Source: Natronococcus occultus SP4 (lineage in GTDB: Archaea > Halobacteriota > Halobacteria > Halobacteriales > Natrialbaceae). Taken from it: 64,000 bases of DNA. How positions within the stretch are numbered: the stretch's first letter is position 1; each line of letters opens with the position of its first letter. Positions 1 through 8,318 of the stretch are shown piece by piece. The translations under genes and the position numbers were made by a program. The stretch is from the NCBI RefSeq assembly GCF_000328685.1, contig NC_019974.1, forward strand, positions 1,727,001 through 1,791,000, given 5' to 3'. A model generated the notes under the pieces. That model saw nothing but the letters and a program-made list of their open reading frames with translations. It was not told where the DNA came from and made no database searches.

Positions 1-150
1 GTTGTAACGTAGACTGACATTGGTTGTTCACCTCTCCTACGCGTGGGCTCGCGCTCCCCTGCCATCCGGGCTGGGTCCCGGGCCGGCACAATGCCGGCGG
101 AAGTCCTGTGAGGCTAGGAGCATCATCAACCCCGCGTAGGGTGTACTACC
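1..150. ncRNA. Unassigned structured non-coding segment
   Basis: No convincing protein is seen upstream of tmcA. The segment folds well on paper: 36-43 pairs with 133-140, 53-57 with 117-121, 66-70 with 77-81, and 82-87 with 93-98, giving an outer stem that encloses two hairpins. A TATA-like TTTTAA lies at 169-175 on the minus strand, about 30 bases before the outer stem, so a minus-strand RNA is slightly favoured; the same motif could serve tmcA on the plus strand. A box-C-like TGATGA is present on the minus strand near 122-128. I could not match it to SRP RNA, RNase P RNA, 5S rRNA or a tRNA. Confidence 0.3.
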
Positions 151-302
151 GGATAGCGGTGCCCACCTTAAAAGCGTGTCCAAACGCTCGAAGGGGTGGG
201 ATCGGTCCGCACGGCCGGTAGCGTCGGTTTCGGATCGAAACTCGTCGCGGGGCGCGACCGCGAGACCGTGGCCTCTTACCCGCGAGTCGACGACTCGAGG
301 AC

Positions 303-2564
303 ATGATCGCGGACGACGCCGTCGTCGACCTCGCCCGGTCGCTCCGGGCGGAGGCCGCGCGGACGAACGAGCGACGGGCGCTGGTGCTCGCCGGCGACCG
401 GGAGCAAGGGTACGACGCGCTCGAGGACGTCCTCGACGCGCTCGCGGTTCCGATCACCCGGACGACGCTGGTCGGCCCCGAGGATCGGCTCCGCTGTGAG
501 CAGCTCCCACAGAGTCACGCGGGAGAGCTGCTGGGGACGACCCGGGACGTTGTCGTCCTCGACGCCCATGGAGAGCTCCGGCCCGACGCCCTGGGAAAGC
601 TGGTCGGAACGGTCGACGGCGGCGGACTCCTGCTCTTGCTGACGCCGTCCCTCGAGGACTGGCCCGATCGGCGAGACGGGTTCGACGACTCTCTGGCAGT
701 GCCGCCGTTCTCGCTGTCGGACGTCACCGGACGGTTCAGACGGCGGCTCGCCGAGACCCTTCGTGACCACCGCGGGATCGGCATCGTCGACCTCGAGGAC
801 GGCGTCGTCGACGACGGGCTGACCGAGCCCGCTCCGAGACGCGACGCCGAGGACGAAGCGCCCGACCCGCCACCGAGTCGTCGGTTTCCGACCGTGGCCT
901 ACGAGGCCTGTCTCACCGCCGATCAGGCCGACGCCGTCGCCGCGTTCGAGGCGCTGTTCGACGCTCCGGCGGCCGTCGTCCTCGAGGCCGACCGCGGCCG
1001 CGGCAAGTCGAGTGCGGCGGGGTTGGCAGCCGGGGCGTTCGCCGCCGAGGGCGAGGACGTGCTGGTGACCGCGCCCGCCGCGCGCAACGCGCGGGAGGCG
1101 TTCGACCGGGCGGGGGAGCTCTGTGAAACGCTTGATTGCGCCGACGTCGTTGAGCCGCGCCGTATCGAGACGACTACTGGCGGGCGCATGCGCTACCGAG
1201 AGCCGACGGCCGCGATCGAGCGGCTTGCGGACGCCGACGTCGTGATCGTCGACGAGGCCGCCGCGCTCCCGGTGTCGGTACTGCAGGATCTGCTCGCGGC
1301 CGAGCGGATCGCCTTCGCCACGACGGTCCACGGCTACGAGGGTGCGGGACGCGGGTTCTCGGTTCGGTTCCGTGATCGCCTCGCCGAGAGCGACCACGCG
1401 GTGACCGAACGGGTGCTGGCGGAGCCGATCCGCTACGCGGCGGGCGACCCTCTCGAGGTCTGGGCCTTCCGCGCCCTGTTACTCGACGCCCGCCCGCCCG
1501 TCACGCAGCTGGTCGCCGACGCCGACCCCGACTCCGTCGCGTACCGACGGCTCGAGCCCGAGGCCCTGCTCGCCGACGAGCACCTCCTGCGGGAAGCGTT
1601 CGGCCTGCTCGTGCTCGCACACTACCGCACCGAGCCCAGCGACCTCGCCCGGCTGCTCGACGCGCCGAACCTCGAGGCCCGTGCGCTCACACACGGGGGA
1701 CGGATCGTCAGCGTCGCCCTGCTGGCCCACGAGGGGGACCTCCCTCCGGCACAGCGGGCGATGATGTACGAGGGCGGTCGCATCCGCGGGAACATGCTCC
1801 CCGACGTTCTCACGAGCCAGCTGCGGGACGAACGGGCGGGCGAACCCGCGGGAATCCGCGTGGTCCGCATCGCGACCCACCACGCCGTTCGCTCGCGAGG
1901 ACTCGGCTCGCGACTGCTCGAGGAAATCCGCGAGGAGTACGGCGACGACGTCGACTGGCTCGGCACCGGGTTCGGCGCGACCCCCGGTCTCCTGGAGTTC
2001 TGGCGGGCGAACGGCTACTCGGCGGTCCACGTCTCGACGACCAGAAACGACGCCAGCGGCGAGTACTCCTCGCTCCTGCTCTCGCCGACGAGCGAGGACG
2101 GCCGAGAGCTGCACGACCGCCACGCCGCCCGGCTCGTGCGCCGGTTCGCCGCACTCTGTACGGACGTCCTCGACGACCTCGAGCCCGACGTCGCCCGCGC
2201 GGTCATGCGAAGCGTTCCCGACGACGCCGCCCCCGTCCTCGGGCTGACCGACCACGAGTGGCGGATCGTCGCCGGCGCCGCGTACGGGCCGGGGCTGTTC
2301 GACGTCGACCCCGGCCCCTTCCGCGAGCTGGTCGTCCGCTCCCTCGTCGAGCACCCCGAGGACGTCGCGCTGACCGACCGGGAGGAGCGCCTGCTCGTCG
2401 CGCGGGTCCTCCAGGGCCACGACTGGGAGGCCGTCGCCGACCGGTTCGGGTATCCCTCCACCGGCCAGTGCATGCGGGCGCTGGGCGACGCGCTCGTCCC
2501 GCTGGTCGACCGCTACGGGAGCGAGACGGCCCGCAAGGATCGGGAGCGGTTCACGGACGACTGA
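303..2564 (+). CDS. tmcA: tRNA(Met) cytidine acetyltransferase TmcA
   Basis: This 753-residue protein fits the TmcA/Kre33/NAT10 family, which makes N4-acetylcytidine in RNA (in bacteria at the wobble base of elongator tRNA-Met; archaeal members act more widely). An N-terminal TmcA domain is followed by an ATPase helicase-like module with Walker A (ADRGRGKSS, about residue 228) and Walker B (VIVDEAAALP, about 312). A GNAT acetyltransferase fold follows ([20 protein letters not shown], about 518), then a C-terminal tRNA-binding part. The ATG at 303 gives a normal-length protein. It points away from the folded segment at 1-150 and converges on the SDR gene, whose stop lies 16 bases beyond its own. 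Confidence 0.95.
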   Translation: MIADDAVVDLARSLRAEAARTNERRALVLAGDREQGYDALEDVLDALAVPITRTTLVGPEDRLRCEQLPQSHAGELLGTTRDVVVLDAHGELRPDALGKLVGTVDGGGLLLLLTPSLEDWPDRRDGFDDSLAVPPFSLSDVTGRFRRRLAETLRDHRGIGIVDLEDGVVDDGLTEPAPRRDAEDEAPDPPPSRRFPTVAYEACLTADQADAVAAFEALFDAPAAVVLEADRGRGKSSAAGLAAGAFAAEGEDVLVTAPAARNAREAFDRAGELCETLDCADVVEPRRIETTTGGRMRYREPTAAIERLADADVVIVDEAAALPVSVLQDLLAAERIAFATTVHGYEGAGRGFSVRFRDRLAESDHAVTERVLAEPIRYAAGDPLEVWAFRALLLDARPPVTQLVADADPDSVAYRRLEPEALLADEHLLREAFGLLVLAHYRTEPSDLARLLDAPNLEARALTHGGRIVSVALLAHEGDLPPAQRAMMYEGGRIRGNMLPDVLTSQLRDERAGEPAGIRVVRIATHHAVRSRGLGSRLLEEIREEYGDDVDWLGTGFGATPGLLEFWRANGYSAVHVSTTRNDASGEYSSLLLSPTSEDGRELHDRHAARLVRRFAALCTDVLDDLEPDVARAVMRSVPDDAAPVLGLTDHEWRIVAGAAYGPGLFDVDPGPFRELVVRSLVEHPEDVALTDREERLLVARVLQGHDWEAVADRFGYPSTGQCMRALGDALVPLVDRYGSETARKDRERFTDD

Positions 2565-2579
2565 CCCGGAACGTCCCGG

Positions 2580-3308
2580 CTAGGAGAGAACCCGCCGCAG
2601 GATCGCGTTCGGCACGAGATCGAAGATCCACGCGACGAGGCGCCACCGACGGGTGACGTAGACGTGCGTTCGCTCCCTGTGGATCGCCCGCGCGATCTGT
2701 TCGGCTGCGGTCTCCGGCGAACACTTCCAGAACGAGCCGTAGGCCAGCTCGGTGTCGACGAACCCCGGCTCGACGGTCGTCACGGTCACGTCCAGGTCGC
2801 GCCCGCGAGCCCGGGTACGCAACCCCTCGAGGTAGGTCGTGACGAACGCCTTCGAGGCGTTGTACGCCGGGACGCCGCCGTTGGCGAAGTGGGCCGCCAC
2901 CGAGGAGATCCCGACGAGGTGGCCGTCGACGTTCCGGTCCTCGAAGCGGGTGACGGCCGCGGTCGCGATCGCCGCGAACCCGCGGACGTTGACGTCGATC
3001 GTCTTCCGCTCGCGGTCCCACTCCAGCTCGCGGTTCAGGGCTGCGGTGCCGGCGCTGACGATGACGAGCTCGACGGTCGGCATCGCGTCGGCGAGCGCGT
3101 CGAACCGCTCGCGGGCGTCCTCGGCGTCGGTAACGTCCATCGTCGCGACGTACGATCGGGTCGGAAGCTCCTCGCCGACCTCCCGCAGTCGGTCGGTGCG
3201 TCTGGCCGCCAGTCCCACCTCGTAGCCGTCGGCGGCGAGTTCGCGAGCCAACGCCGCGCCGATCCCCGAGGACGCGCCGACGACGATCGCACCGCGCGTT
3301 CGATCCAT
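2580..3308 (-). CDS. SDR family NAD(P)-dependent oxidoreductase
   Basis: A 242-residue short-chain dehydrogenase/reductase. The Rossmann glycine motif GASSGIG is at residues 11-17, a catalytic YNASK (Tyr-x3-Lys) is near 150, and the upstream serine is in GISSVAA. The usual NAG motif reads SAG. Such enzymes oxidise or reduce hydroxyl/keto groups with NAD(P)H; the substrate cannot be read from the sequence. The C-terminus is basic and hydrophobic (VYVTRRWRLVAWIFDLV), as in some membrane-associated SDRs acting on lipids. It converges with tmcA and is divergent from the DUF456 gene. Confidence 0.88.
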   Translation of the reverse strand: MDRTRGAIVVGASSGIGAALARELAADGYEVGLAARRTDRLREVGEELPTRSYVATMDVTDAEDARERFDALADAMPTVELVIVSAGTAALNRELEWDRERKTIDVNVRGFAAIATAAVTRFEDRNVDGHLVGISSVAAHFANGGVPAYNASKAFVTTYLEGLRTRARGRDLDVTVTTVEPGFVDTELAYGSFWKCSPETAAEQIARAIHRERTHVYVTRRWRLVAWIFDLVPNAILRRVLS

Positions 3309-3386
3309 GGCGGTCGGTTTCTCGTCTCGCTCCTAACCGGTTCCGGAGGCGGTACGTCTTTGCCGCCGTCCCGCCTGGTATCGGCT

Positions 3387-3872
3387 ATGGTCGACGTGGT
3401 CGCACTCCTGGCGATCGCTCTGCTCGTCGGCGGCGTCATCGGAACGGTCGTTCCTCTCGTTCCCGGCGGGCTGCTCTCGGTGTCGGGACTCCTGTTGTAC
3501 TGGTGGAACTCCGGGTTCGCCGAACCCGGAACGGTATCGCTCGTCGTGTTGACGTCCCTCGGCGTGCTCACCCTGCTCGTCGAGTTCTTCGGCGGCTCGA
3601 TCGCGGCTCGGGCCGGCGGGGCCTCCTGGGCCACGACCGGCGCCGCGGCCGTCGTCGGCATCGCGCTGATGATTCTCACCGGCCCGATCGGGCTGGTGGT
3701 CGGCCTGTTCGGTACCGTCTTCGTCCTCGAGTACGCTCGCGGCGGCGACGTCGACGGCAGCACCCGCTCGGCGTTTTACGCCACGGTCGGCGTGCTGGCC
3801 TCGACGGCGGTCCAGGTCCTGCTGACGCTGTCGATCCTGCTCGGGTTCCTCGTCGCCGTCTTCGTACTGTGA
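3387..3872 (+). CDS. DUF456-family membrane protein
   Basis: The 161-residue protein is almost entirely hydrophobic, with about four to five membrane segments and small glycine-rich turns, including VPLVPGGLLSVSGLLLYWW and LVEFFGGSIAARAGGASW. This pattern matches the DUF456 family of small archaeal and bacterial membrane proteins, whose function is unknown. The ATG at 3387 is preferred over longer in-frame readings that run back over the antisense of the SDR gene. It is divergent from the SDR gene, with about 80 bases between starts. Confidence 0.75.
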   Translation: MVDVVALLAIALLVGGVIGTVVPLVPGGLLSVSGLLLYWWNSGFAEPGTVSLVVLTSLGVLTLLVEFFGGSIAARAGGASWATTGAAAVVGIALMILTGPIGLVVGLFGTVFVLEYARGGDVDGSTRSAFYATVGVLASTAVQVLLTLSILLGFLVAVFVL

Positions 3873-3914
3873 GCCCGACCCGACTATTGAGGTTCCTGGC
3901 ACCGTAGATGGCGT

Positions 3915-4085
3915 ATGCCCTGCGCCGAGGACGGCTGTGACCGCCCCGCCTGCGTCGAACTCCACATCCCATGGGACGAGAACAGACGCGTCTGTGCGGC
4001 CCACGCTCGCGTCCTCGGGCGTCAGGATGGGATCGTCGCGGATCCCGATCCCGACGGGGCCGACGAGCTGCTCGATGACGGGTAG
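3915..4085 (+). CDS. Small cysteine-rich (zinc-finger-like) protein
   Basis: A 56-residue frame starting MPCAEDGCDRPACVEL, with Cys3, Cys8 and Cys13, then Cys27 and His30 in the stretch VCAAHARVLG, followed by an acidic C-terminus. The clustered Cys/His residues suggest a single metal site, as in the many small zinc-finger-like proteins of haloarchaea. The start is 42 bases after the DUF456 stop, so it may be co-transcribed. Function unknown. Confidence 0.6.
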   Translation: MPCAEDGCDRPACVELHIPWDENRRVCAAHARVLGRQDGIVADPDPDGADELLDDG

Positions 4086-4195
4086 CGACGAGCTACTCGA
4101 GGACGGATACCCGAGTGGATAACCGAAGAGATTTTACTAGTTATCAACTAATATGTCCGGTGTGTTTTAGATTTTCACTACCATCGTAGATTTGG

Positions 4196-4202
4196 TTTAA
4201 AT
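4196..4202 (+). promoter_or_regulatory. TATA box of the halocyanin-like gene
   Basis: TTTAAAT lies 25 bases before the ATG at 4227, in an AT-rich stretch (about 4120-4200) that stands out from the GC-rich surroundings. The spacing predicts a leaderless mRNA and supports the ATG at 4227 over the in-frame ATG at 4206. Confidence 0.6.
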
Positions 4203-4226
4203 CCGTTGGGACGCATAGGTGTGCGT

Positions 4227-4907
4227 ATGGGGGACAACGACCACACCACCAGGCGAAGCGTACTCAAGCTTACCGGAGCCGTCGGCGCGACGGCGTTCAT
4301 CGCCGGCTGTAACGGAGAGGAAGAAGACGACGATCCGGCCGAGGAGCCGGACGACGAGGACGAACCGGACGACGACGAGGACGTAGAGAACGGCGAGGTG
4401 ATCGAACCGGGTACCACGATCGAGTTCGACGCCCAGACCGCGGGCTGGATCGGTATCGAACCCGAGGAGATCGCCGACGAAGAGAACCCGACGCTCGTAC
4501 TCGAGGAGGGCGAGGAGTACGAGATCGGCTGGGAGGAAGGCGACGGTTCGGCGCACAACATCGAACTCGTCGACGAGGACGACGAGATCGTCGACGACTA
4601 CGAGACCGACGAGGAGAGCGAGGGCGGCGAGGATCAGTTCATCGAGTTCGAGGCGACCGACGAGATCGCCGAGTACGTCTGTCGACCCCACGAAACGACG
4701 ATGCGCGGCGAGATCGAGATCGAAGCGAACGGGAACGACGAAGACGACGAAGAAGAGGTCGACGATGACGAAGACGACGAGGAAGTCGATGACGAGGAAG
4801 AAGATGATGAGGAGGTCGACGACGAAGAAGTCGATGACGAAGAGGAGGATGACGATGAGATGGATGACGACGAGGAAGAAGCCGACGACGACAACGAAGA
4901 CGATTAA
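4227..4907 (+). CDS. Halocyanin-like blue copper lipoprotein with acidic tail
   Basis: A 226-residue exported protein. It opens with a twin-arginine signal (RRSVLKLTGAVGATAFIAGC) ending in a lipobox, predicting Tat export and lipid anchoring at Cys28. A short acidic linker leads into a cupredoxin domain (about 56-168) with candidate type-1 copper ligands His110 (SAHNIEL), Cys152, His155 and Met159 (VCRPHETTM), the usual His...Cys-x2-His-x3-Met order. Halocyanins carry electrons on the outer face of the membrane. The last ~57 residues are almost only Asp, Glu and Val, encoded by near-repetitive GAY/GAR codons. No partner oxidase is nearby. It converges on gltX. Confidence 0.85.
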   Translation: MGDNDHTTRRSVLKLTGAVGATAFIAGCNGEEEDDDPAEEPDDEDEPDDDEDVENGEVIEPGTTIEFDAQTAGWIGIEPEEIADEENPTLVLEEGEEYEIGWEEGDGSAHNIELVDEDDEIVDDYETDEESEGGEDQFIEFEATDEIAEYVCRPHETTMRGEIEIEANGNDEDDEEEVDDDEDDEEVDDEEEDDEEVDDEEVDDEEEDDDEMDDDEEEADDDNEDD

Positions 4908-5021
4908 CCAACCCGACCCGGATCGGTCGGACCGAGAACCAGCGCGCCGGCCCGTTCGATCGGTCCCAACTGGGGTTGCTGACTGCTTCACGAGCGGCGG
5001 GTCTGCACTTCCTCCGACCGG

Positions 5022-6740
5022 TCAGGGGTGAGCGTAGTAGGCGACCGTTTCGTCGCCGTCCGTGCCGTCGATCCGGACGAAGCCGACGCGCTCGAACTGC
5101 ACCAGCTCGTCGGTCGCGAGGTCGGCGACGCCGGGCTCGGCATGGCCGGTGACGTCGCCGTCCATCGTCCGCATCCGAACGGGAACGCTCCCCTCGGCGG
5201 GCACCCAGTGGACGACGTCGACCTCGCCCTCGCGGACGACGTCGATATCCTCGCCCGTGTACTGGAGCGTATCGCGGGTATACTGGAAACAGCCCAGCCC
5301 CTTGAGCCAGATCCGTTCCTCGCGCTGCGGGAGGTCCGCTGGCTCGAGCAGGACGGCGTCGCCGGCGGGGATCTCGCGGACGCCGCGGTCTTCGTGGTTG
5401 GGGTGTAGCGGCGGGTTCGCCTCATCGGGCGGACTCCCGCCCAGCGGGACCTCGATGCCATCTCGAACGAGGAACCGACGATCGGTGTCCTCGTCGATCA
5501 GGTCGCGGTTGTTGGCGTAGATCGAACTCATCGCGAGGTCGACGTCGCTGGTCGACGTGCCGAGCCCGACCATCGCGTCGACGATGGCTTCGCCACGGAT
5601 CCCCCGCCGCCGAAGGCTCTTCAGCGTCGGGACGCGGGGATCGTCCCAGCCGTCGAGTCTCCCCTCGTCGATCAGCTCGGCGATCGTCGAGGTGCTCATC
5701 TTCACGTCGTAGGCGTCGATCTGGACGTGACCCCAGTGGACGACCTCGGGGTACTCCCAGCCGAAGTAGTCGTACAGAAAGCCCTGGCGCTTCGCCGAAT
5801 CCTGCAGGTCGATCCCGCGGATGATGTGAGTGATGCCGATCACGTGGTCGTCGATCGCGGACTGGAAATCGAGCATCGGCCAACACCGGTACTCCGCGGC
5901 CTCCTCGCGGGGGTGTGGCGTGTCGATCATCCGGAACCCGACCCAGTCTCGCAGCGCCGGGTTCTTGTGCTCGATGTCGGTTTTCACCCGCAACACCATC
6001 TCGCCGCTGTCGTAGACGCCCGCGATCATGTCCTCGAACTCCTCGAGGACGGTCTCGACGTCCTTCTCGCGGTGGGGGCAGGCCTCGCCGCTGTTTTTCA
6101 GCTCGGAGAACTCCTCGCCCGAACACGAGCAGGTGTAGGCCCCGCCCATATCGATCAGCTTCCGAGCGTGGTCGTAGTAGATATCGAGGCGGTCGCTGGC
6201 TTTGAACGTCGCGTCGGGATCGAAGCCCAGATAGTCCAGATCCTCGAGGATCGCGTCGTAGGCCTCGAGATCTGGCCGTTTGGTCTCGGGGTCGGTGTCG
6301 TCGAAGCGAACGCAGAACCAGCCGTCGTAGCGGTCCTTGTAGGTGCCGATCACCGCGGGCATCCGCGCGTGACCGACGTGCCACGGCCCGTTGGGGTTCG
6401 GTGCACACCGCATCCGGACCTCGTCGTACTCCTCAGCGCGGGGGAGGTCGGGCAGGTCGTGGTCGTCGCCCTCGTCCTCGGCCTCGATTTCGGCGAGCTC
6501 CTCCGGGGCCAGCTCCTCGAGGCGCTCCCGCTTCTCGGCGTACTCGAGGTCGTTGACCCGTCCGACGACGCCGCCGACGACCCCCGGGATCTCGTCGCCG
6601 TGCTCGCGGAACTCGGGGTTGTCGCCCATCAGCGGCCCCATGATCGCGCCGACGTCGGCGTCGCTCTCGTGTTTCACCGCGTTCAACAGCGCGTGTTTCT
6701 CCGCCTCGCGTTCGACCCGTTCGCGCAAGTCGTCGTCCAT
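5022..6740 (-). CDS. gltX: Glutamate--tRNA ligase, archaeal type
   Basis: A 572-residue class I aminoacyl-tRNA synthetase. The signature HVGH (HIGH) is at residues 121-124 after APNPNGPW, and the KMSKS-like loop reads VKMSTS near residue 345. A zinc-binding insertion has CSCSGEEF followed by a Cys-Pro-His. The C-terminal half is the beta-barrel anticodon-binding type of archaeal GluRS, which also charges tRNA-Gln for later amidation. In many haloarchaea gltX follows idsA; here about 5 kb of other genes lies between them. The upstream motif CGGTTTTGAGC near 6764-6774 is a plausible minus-strand promoter for a leaderless mRNA. Confidence 0.95.
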   Translation of the reverse strand: MDDDLRERVEREAEKHALLNAVKHESDADVGAIMGPLMGDNPEFREHGDEIPGVVGGVVGRVNDLEYAEKRERLEELAPEELAEIEAEDEGDDHDLPDLPRAEEYDEVRMRCAPNPNGPWHVGHARMPAVIGTYKDRYDGWFCVRFDDTDPETKRPDLEAYDAILEDLDYLGFDPDATFKASDRLDIYYDHARKLIDMGGAYTCSCSGEEFSELKNSGEACPHREKDVETVLEEFEDMIAGVYDSGEMVLRVKTDIEHKNPALRDWVGFRMIDTPHPREEAAEYRCWPMLDFQSAIDDHVIGITHIIRGIDLQDSAKRQGFLYDYFGWEYPEVVHWGHVQIDAYDVKMSTSTIAELIDEGRLDGWDDPRVPTLKSLRRRGIRGEAIVDAMVGLGTSTSDVDLAMSSIYANNRDLIDEDTDRRFLVRDGIEVPLGGSPPDEANPPLHPNHEDRGVREIPAGDAVLLEPADLPQREERIWLKGLGCFQYTRDTLQYTGEDIDVVREGEVDVVHWVPAEGSVPVRMRTMDGDVTGHAEPGVADLATDELVQFERVGFVRIDGTDGDETVAYYAHP

Positions 6741-6879
6741 TACCGTGGGGTATTCGCCGCCCGCTCAAAACCGCAGCGGTGTAGAGCTGATCGCGGTGTC
6801 GGCCAAGGATGGACTCTTCTCGACGAGGTCGTACTCGAGTTCGGCCCGCCCGTTCCGTTACAGCGGTTCGAGGAGAAAG

Positions 6880-6898
6880 CCCACGACTGAACTCGTGG
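6880..6898. repeat. IS605-type right-end-like hairpin
   Basis: The hairpin CCACGA-loop-TCGTGG (6881-6898), preceded by AGAAAGC, resembles the hairpin that closes the right end of haloarchaeal IS200/IS605 (IS1341-type) elements. No tnpB is attached here. It sits 3 bases beyond the lrp-like gene's stop codon, so it could also act as a 3' end structure for that mRNA. The resemblance is from memory of such elements, not from a comparison. Confidence 0.4.
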
Positions 6899-6901
6899 AA
6901 G

Positions 6902-7663
6902 TCAGTCTTCGCTCCAGTTTTCAGTGAACGCGCGGAGTGTCTCGTCTGCGATCCCTGTCCGGGAGAAGAGCGTGGCAACGTCTCCCGGTCGAATGACCGT
7001 GTTCCCGTCGGGAGTGACCGCTTGGTCCCTGTCTTCGCGGTCGATCGAAACGACCAGCAAATCCTCCGTGATGAACCCCTCGCCGGTGGCTGCCTGCAGC
7101 GTTTTTCCGGCGATCGGAGCGTCGTCGGCGACGGGAATCTCGACCACGTCCGCGTCGTCGCTGAGATCCGCGATACCGGTAACCAGCGGCGTCCGATCCG
7201 GTTCGTCGGGACCGAATGGCGTGTAGGGCTGGATCCGTTCCCGGTGGAACAACCCCTCGTCGTCGATGTCTATCCCGAGCGCTGCCATTTCCTGTGCGAT
7301 GCGTCTGATATCGCCGGTGTTCGATCCGACTACCGTCACGTGGAGGTTCTGTCCACCCGTCATTACCTCCCGGACACCGACGACGCCCGTAATGTCGAGT
7401 ATCCGTTGTGCGAATCGTTTGCGATCGGTTGCCACTGCCGTACAGAGAAACAGATTGGTCAACCGTCCGTCGAGCTTCTCGTAGTCGATCTGCGCGTGGT
7501 ATCCCTCGATAACGCCCGCCTCCTCGAGACGACGAATTCGGTTTCGGACCGTCGGCGGCGAAACGTCGACCTCTTCGGCGATGTCCGGTGCTGACGTGTG
7601 GCGAGCGTCCTCCGTCAATCGGTAGATGATCCGTTCGTCTATCTCATCGATTCGGATTCCCAT
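6902..7663 (-). CDS. Lrp/AsnC regulator with TrkA-C domain
   Basis: A 253-residue two-part regulator. Residues 1-60 are an AsnC-type winged helix (DERIIYRLTEDARHTSAPDI, then SPPTVRNRIRRLEEAGVI). Residues about 65-145 form an RAM-like effector domain, and about 165-250 a TrkA-C (RCK_C) domain ending PDGNTVIRPGDVATLFSR. Lrp members sense amino acids; TrkA-C domains bind small ligands and often occur on ion channels and transporters. It is divergent from the usp-APC transporter operon, with 229 bases between starts, so it most likely controls amino-acid uptake (inference). Confidence 0.85.
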   Translation of the reverse strand: MGIRIDEIDERIIYRLTEDARHTSAPDIAEEVDVSPPTVRNRIRRLEEAGVIEGYHAQIDYEKLDGRLTNLFLCTAVATDRKRFAQRILDITGVVGVREVMTGGQNLHVTVVGSNTGDIRRIAQEMAALGIDIDDEGLFHRERIQPYTPFGPDEPDRTPLVTGIADLSDDADVVEIPVADDAPIAGKTLQAATGEGFITEDLLVVSIDREDRDQAVTPDGNTVIRPGDVATLFSRTGIADETLRAFTENWSED

Positions 7664-7685
7664 GTATATATTACTCGATTGAATC

Positions 7686-7693
7686 GTAAATAC
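7686..7693 (-). promoter_or_regulatory. TATA box of the Lrp/TrkA-C gene
   Basis: On the minus strand this reads GTATTTAC, 23-30 bases before the ATG at 7663, predicting a leaderless transcript. A second AT-rich run (TAATATATA) lies between it and the start and could hold an autoregulatory operator. Confidence 0.5.
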
Positions 7694-7860
7694 AGTCGGG
7701 TCAAATTTGGCTTCTGATTAGGATCGGGGACTGTTTCGGTGAGATAGCCATCGGCATCTTCAGCCGCCTCCCGGAATCTCCCGTCCTCTACCGCTCTACC
7801 AAACACCGAACGGTTGAAAAGTAAAACTGATACTGATTATCGATGACAAAGAAATACGCA

Positions 7861-7871
7861 ATATTATTTTT
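7861..7871 (+). promoter_or_regulatory. TATA box of the usp-APC operon
   Basis: ATATTATTTTT ends 22 bases before the ATG at 7893, within the AT-rich 7800-7875 stretch shared with the divergent regulator. The spacing predicts a leaderless mRNA for usp. Confidence 0.5.
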
Positions 7872-7892
7872 CTTCCGGAAACAACGTGACGT

Positions 7893-8318
7893 ATGAGCAA
7901 CGGAAACCGGGAGTTGCTGGCACGGGTCCTTCTGCCGGTCGCCAACGAGGAGGACGCTCGCGCCACGGCTCGCACGCTCGAACCGTACCGCCCGGAGCGG
8001 GTAACGGTGCTGCACGTGATCGAAAAGGGAGAGGGCGTTCCGGACAAAACGCCCGTCGAACAATCAGAGGGAGTGGCCGCCGAGTCGTTCGCGGCTGTCA
8101 GAGAGGTGTTTCCCGACGCCGACGAGCGGAAAGCGTATGGGCGAAATATCGTCGATCGCGTTCTCGAGGTCGCCGACGACGTCGACGCGAGCGCGATCGC
8201 CGTTCGTCCGCGTGGGGGGAATCGACTCACGATGCTTCTCACGGGAGATCGTGCGCTCAAGCTGATGACGCAGGCTGATCGGCCGGTCATCGCACTACCT
8301 CGACGGGACGACACATGA
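7893..8318 (+). CDS. Universal stress protein (UspA family)
   Basis: A 141-residue single Usp domain: strand one [20 protein letters not shown], a central [12 protein letters not shown], and a C-terminal segment [20 protein letters not shown], corresponding to the ATP-binding G-x-x-x(9)-G-x region in degenerate form. Usp proteins bind ATP or AMP and modulate partners. Its TGA overlaps the ATG of the transporter gene by four bases (ATGA), so the two are translationally coupled and the protein probably works with the transporter. Confidence 0.85.
   Translation: MSNGNRELLARVLLPVANEEDARATARTLEPYRPERVTVLHVIEKGEGVPDKTPVEQSEGVAAESFAAVREVFPDADERKAYGRNIVDRVLEVADDVDASAIAVRPRGGNRLTMLLTGDRALKLMTQADRPVIALPRRDDT

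Noticed and set aside
1-150. SRP RNA or RNase P RNA
   Set aside because: The segment lacks the GGAAG/GCAG SRP helix 8 signature and the GAGGAAAGTCC core of RNase P RNA, so no family name was given.
4634-4911. Serine- or arginine-rich antisense frames over the acidic tail of the copper protein
   Set aside because: They are artefacts of the GAY/GAR repeat read on the other strand.
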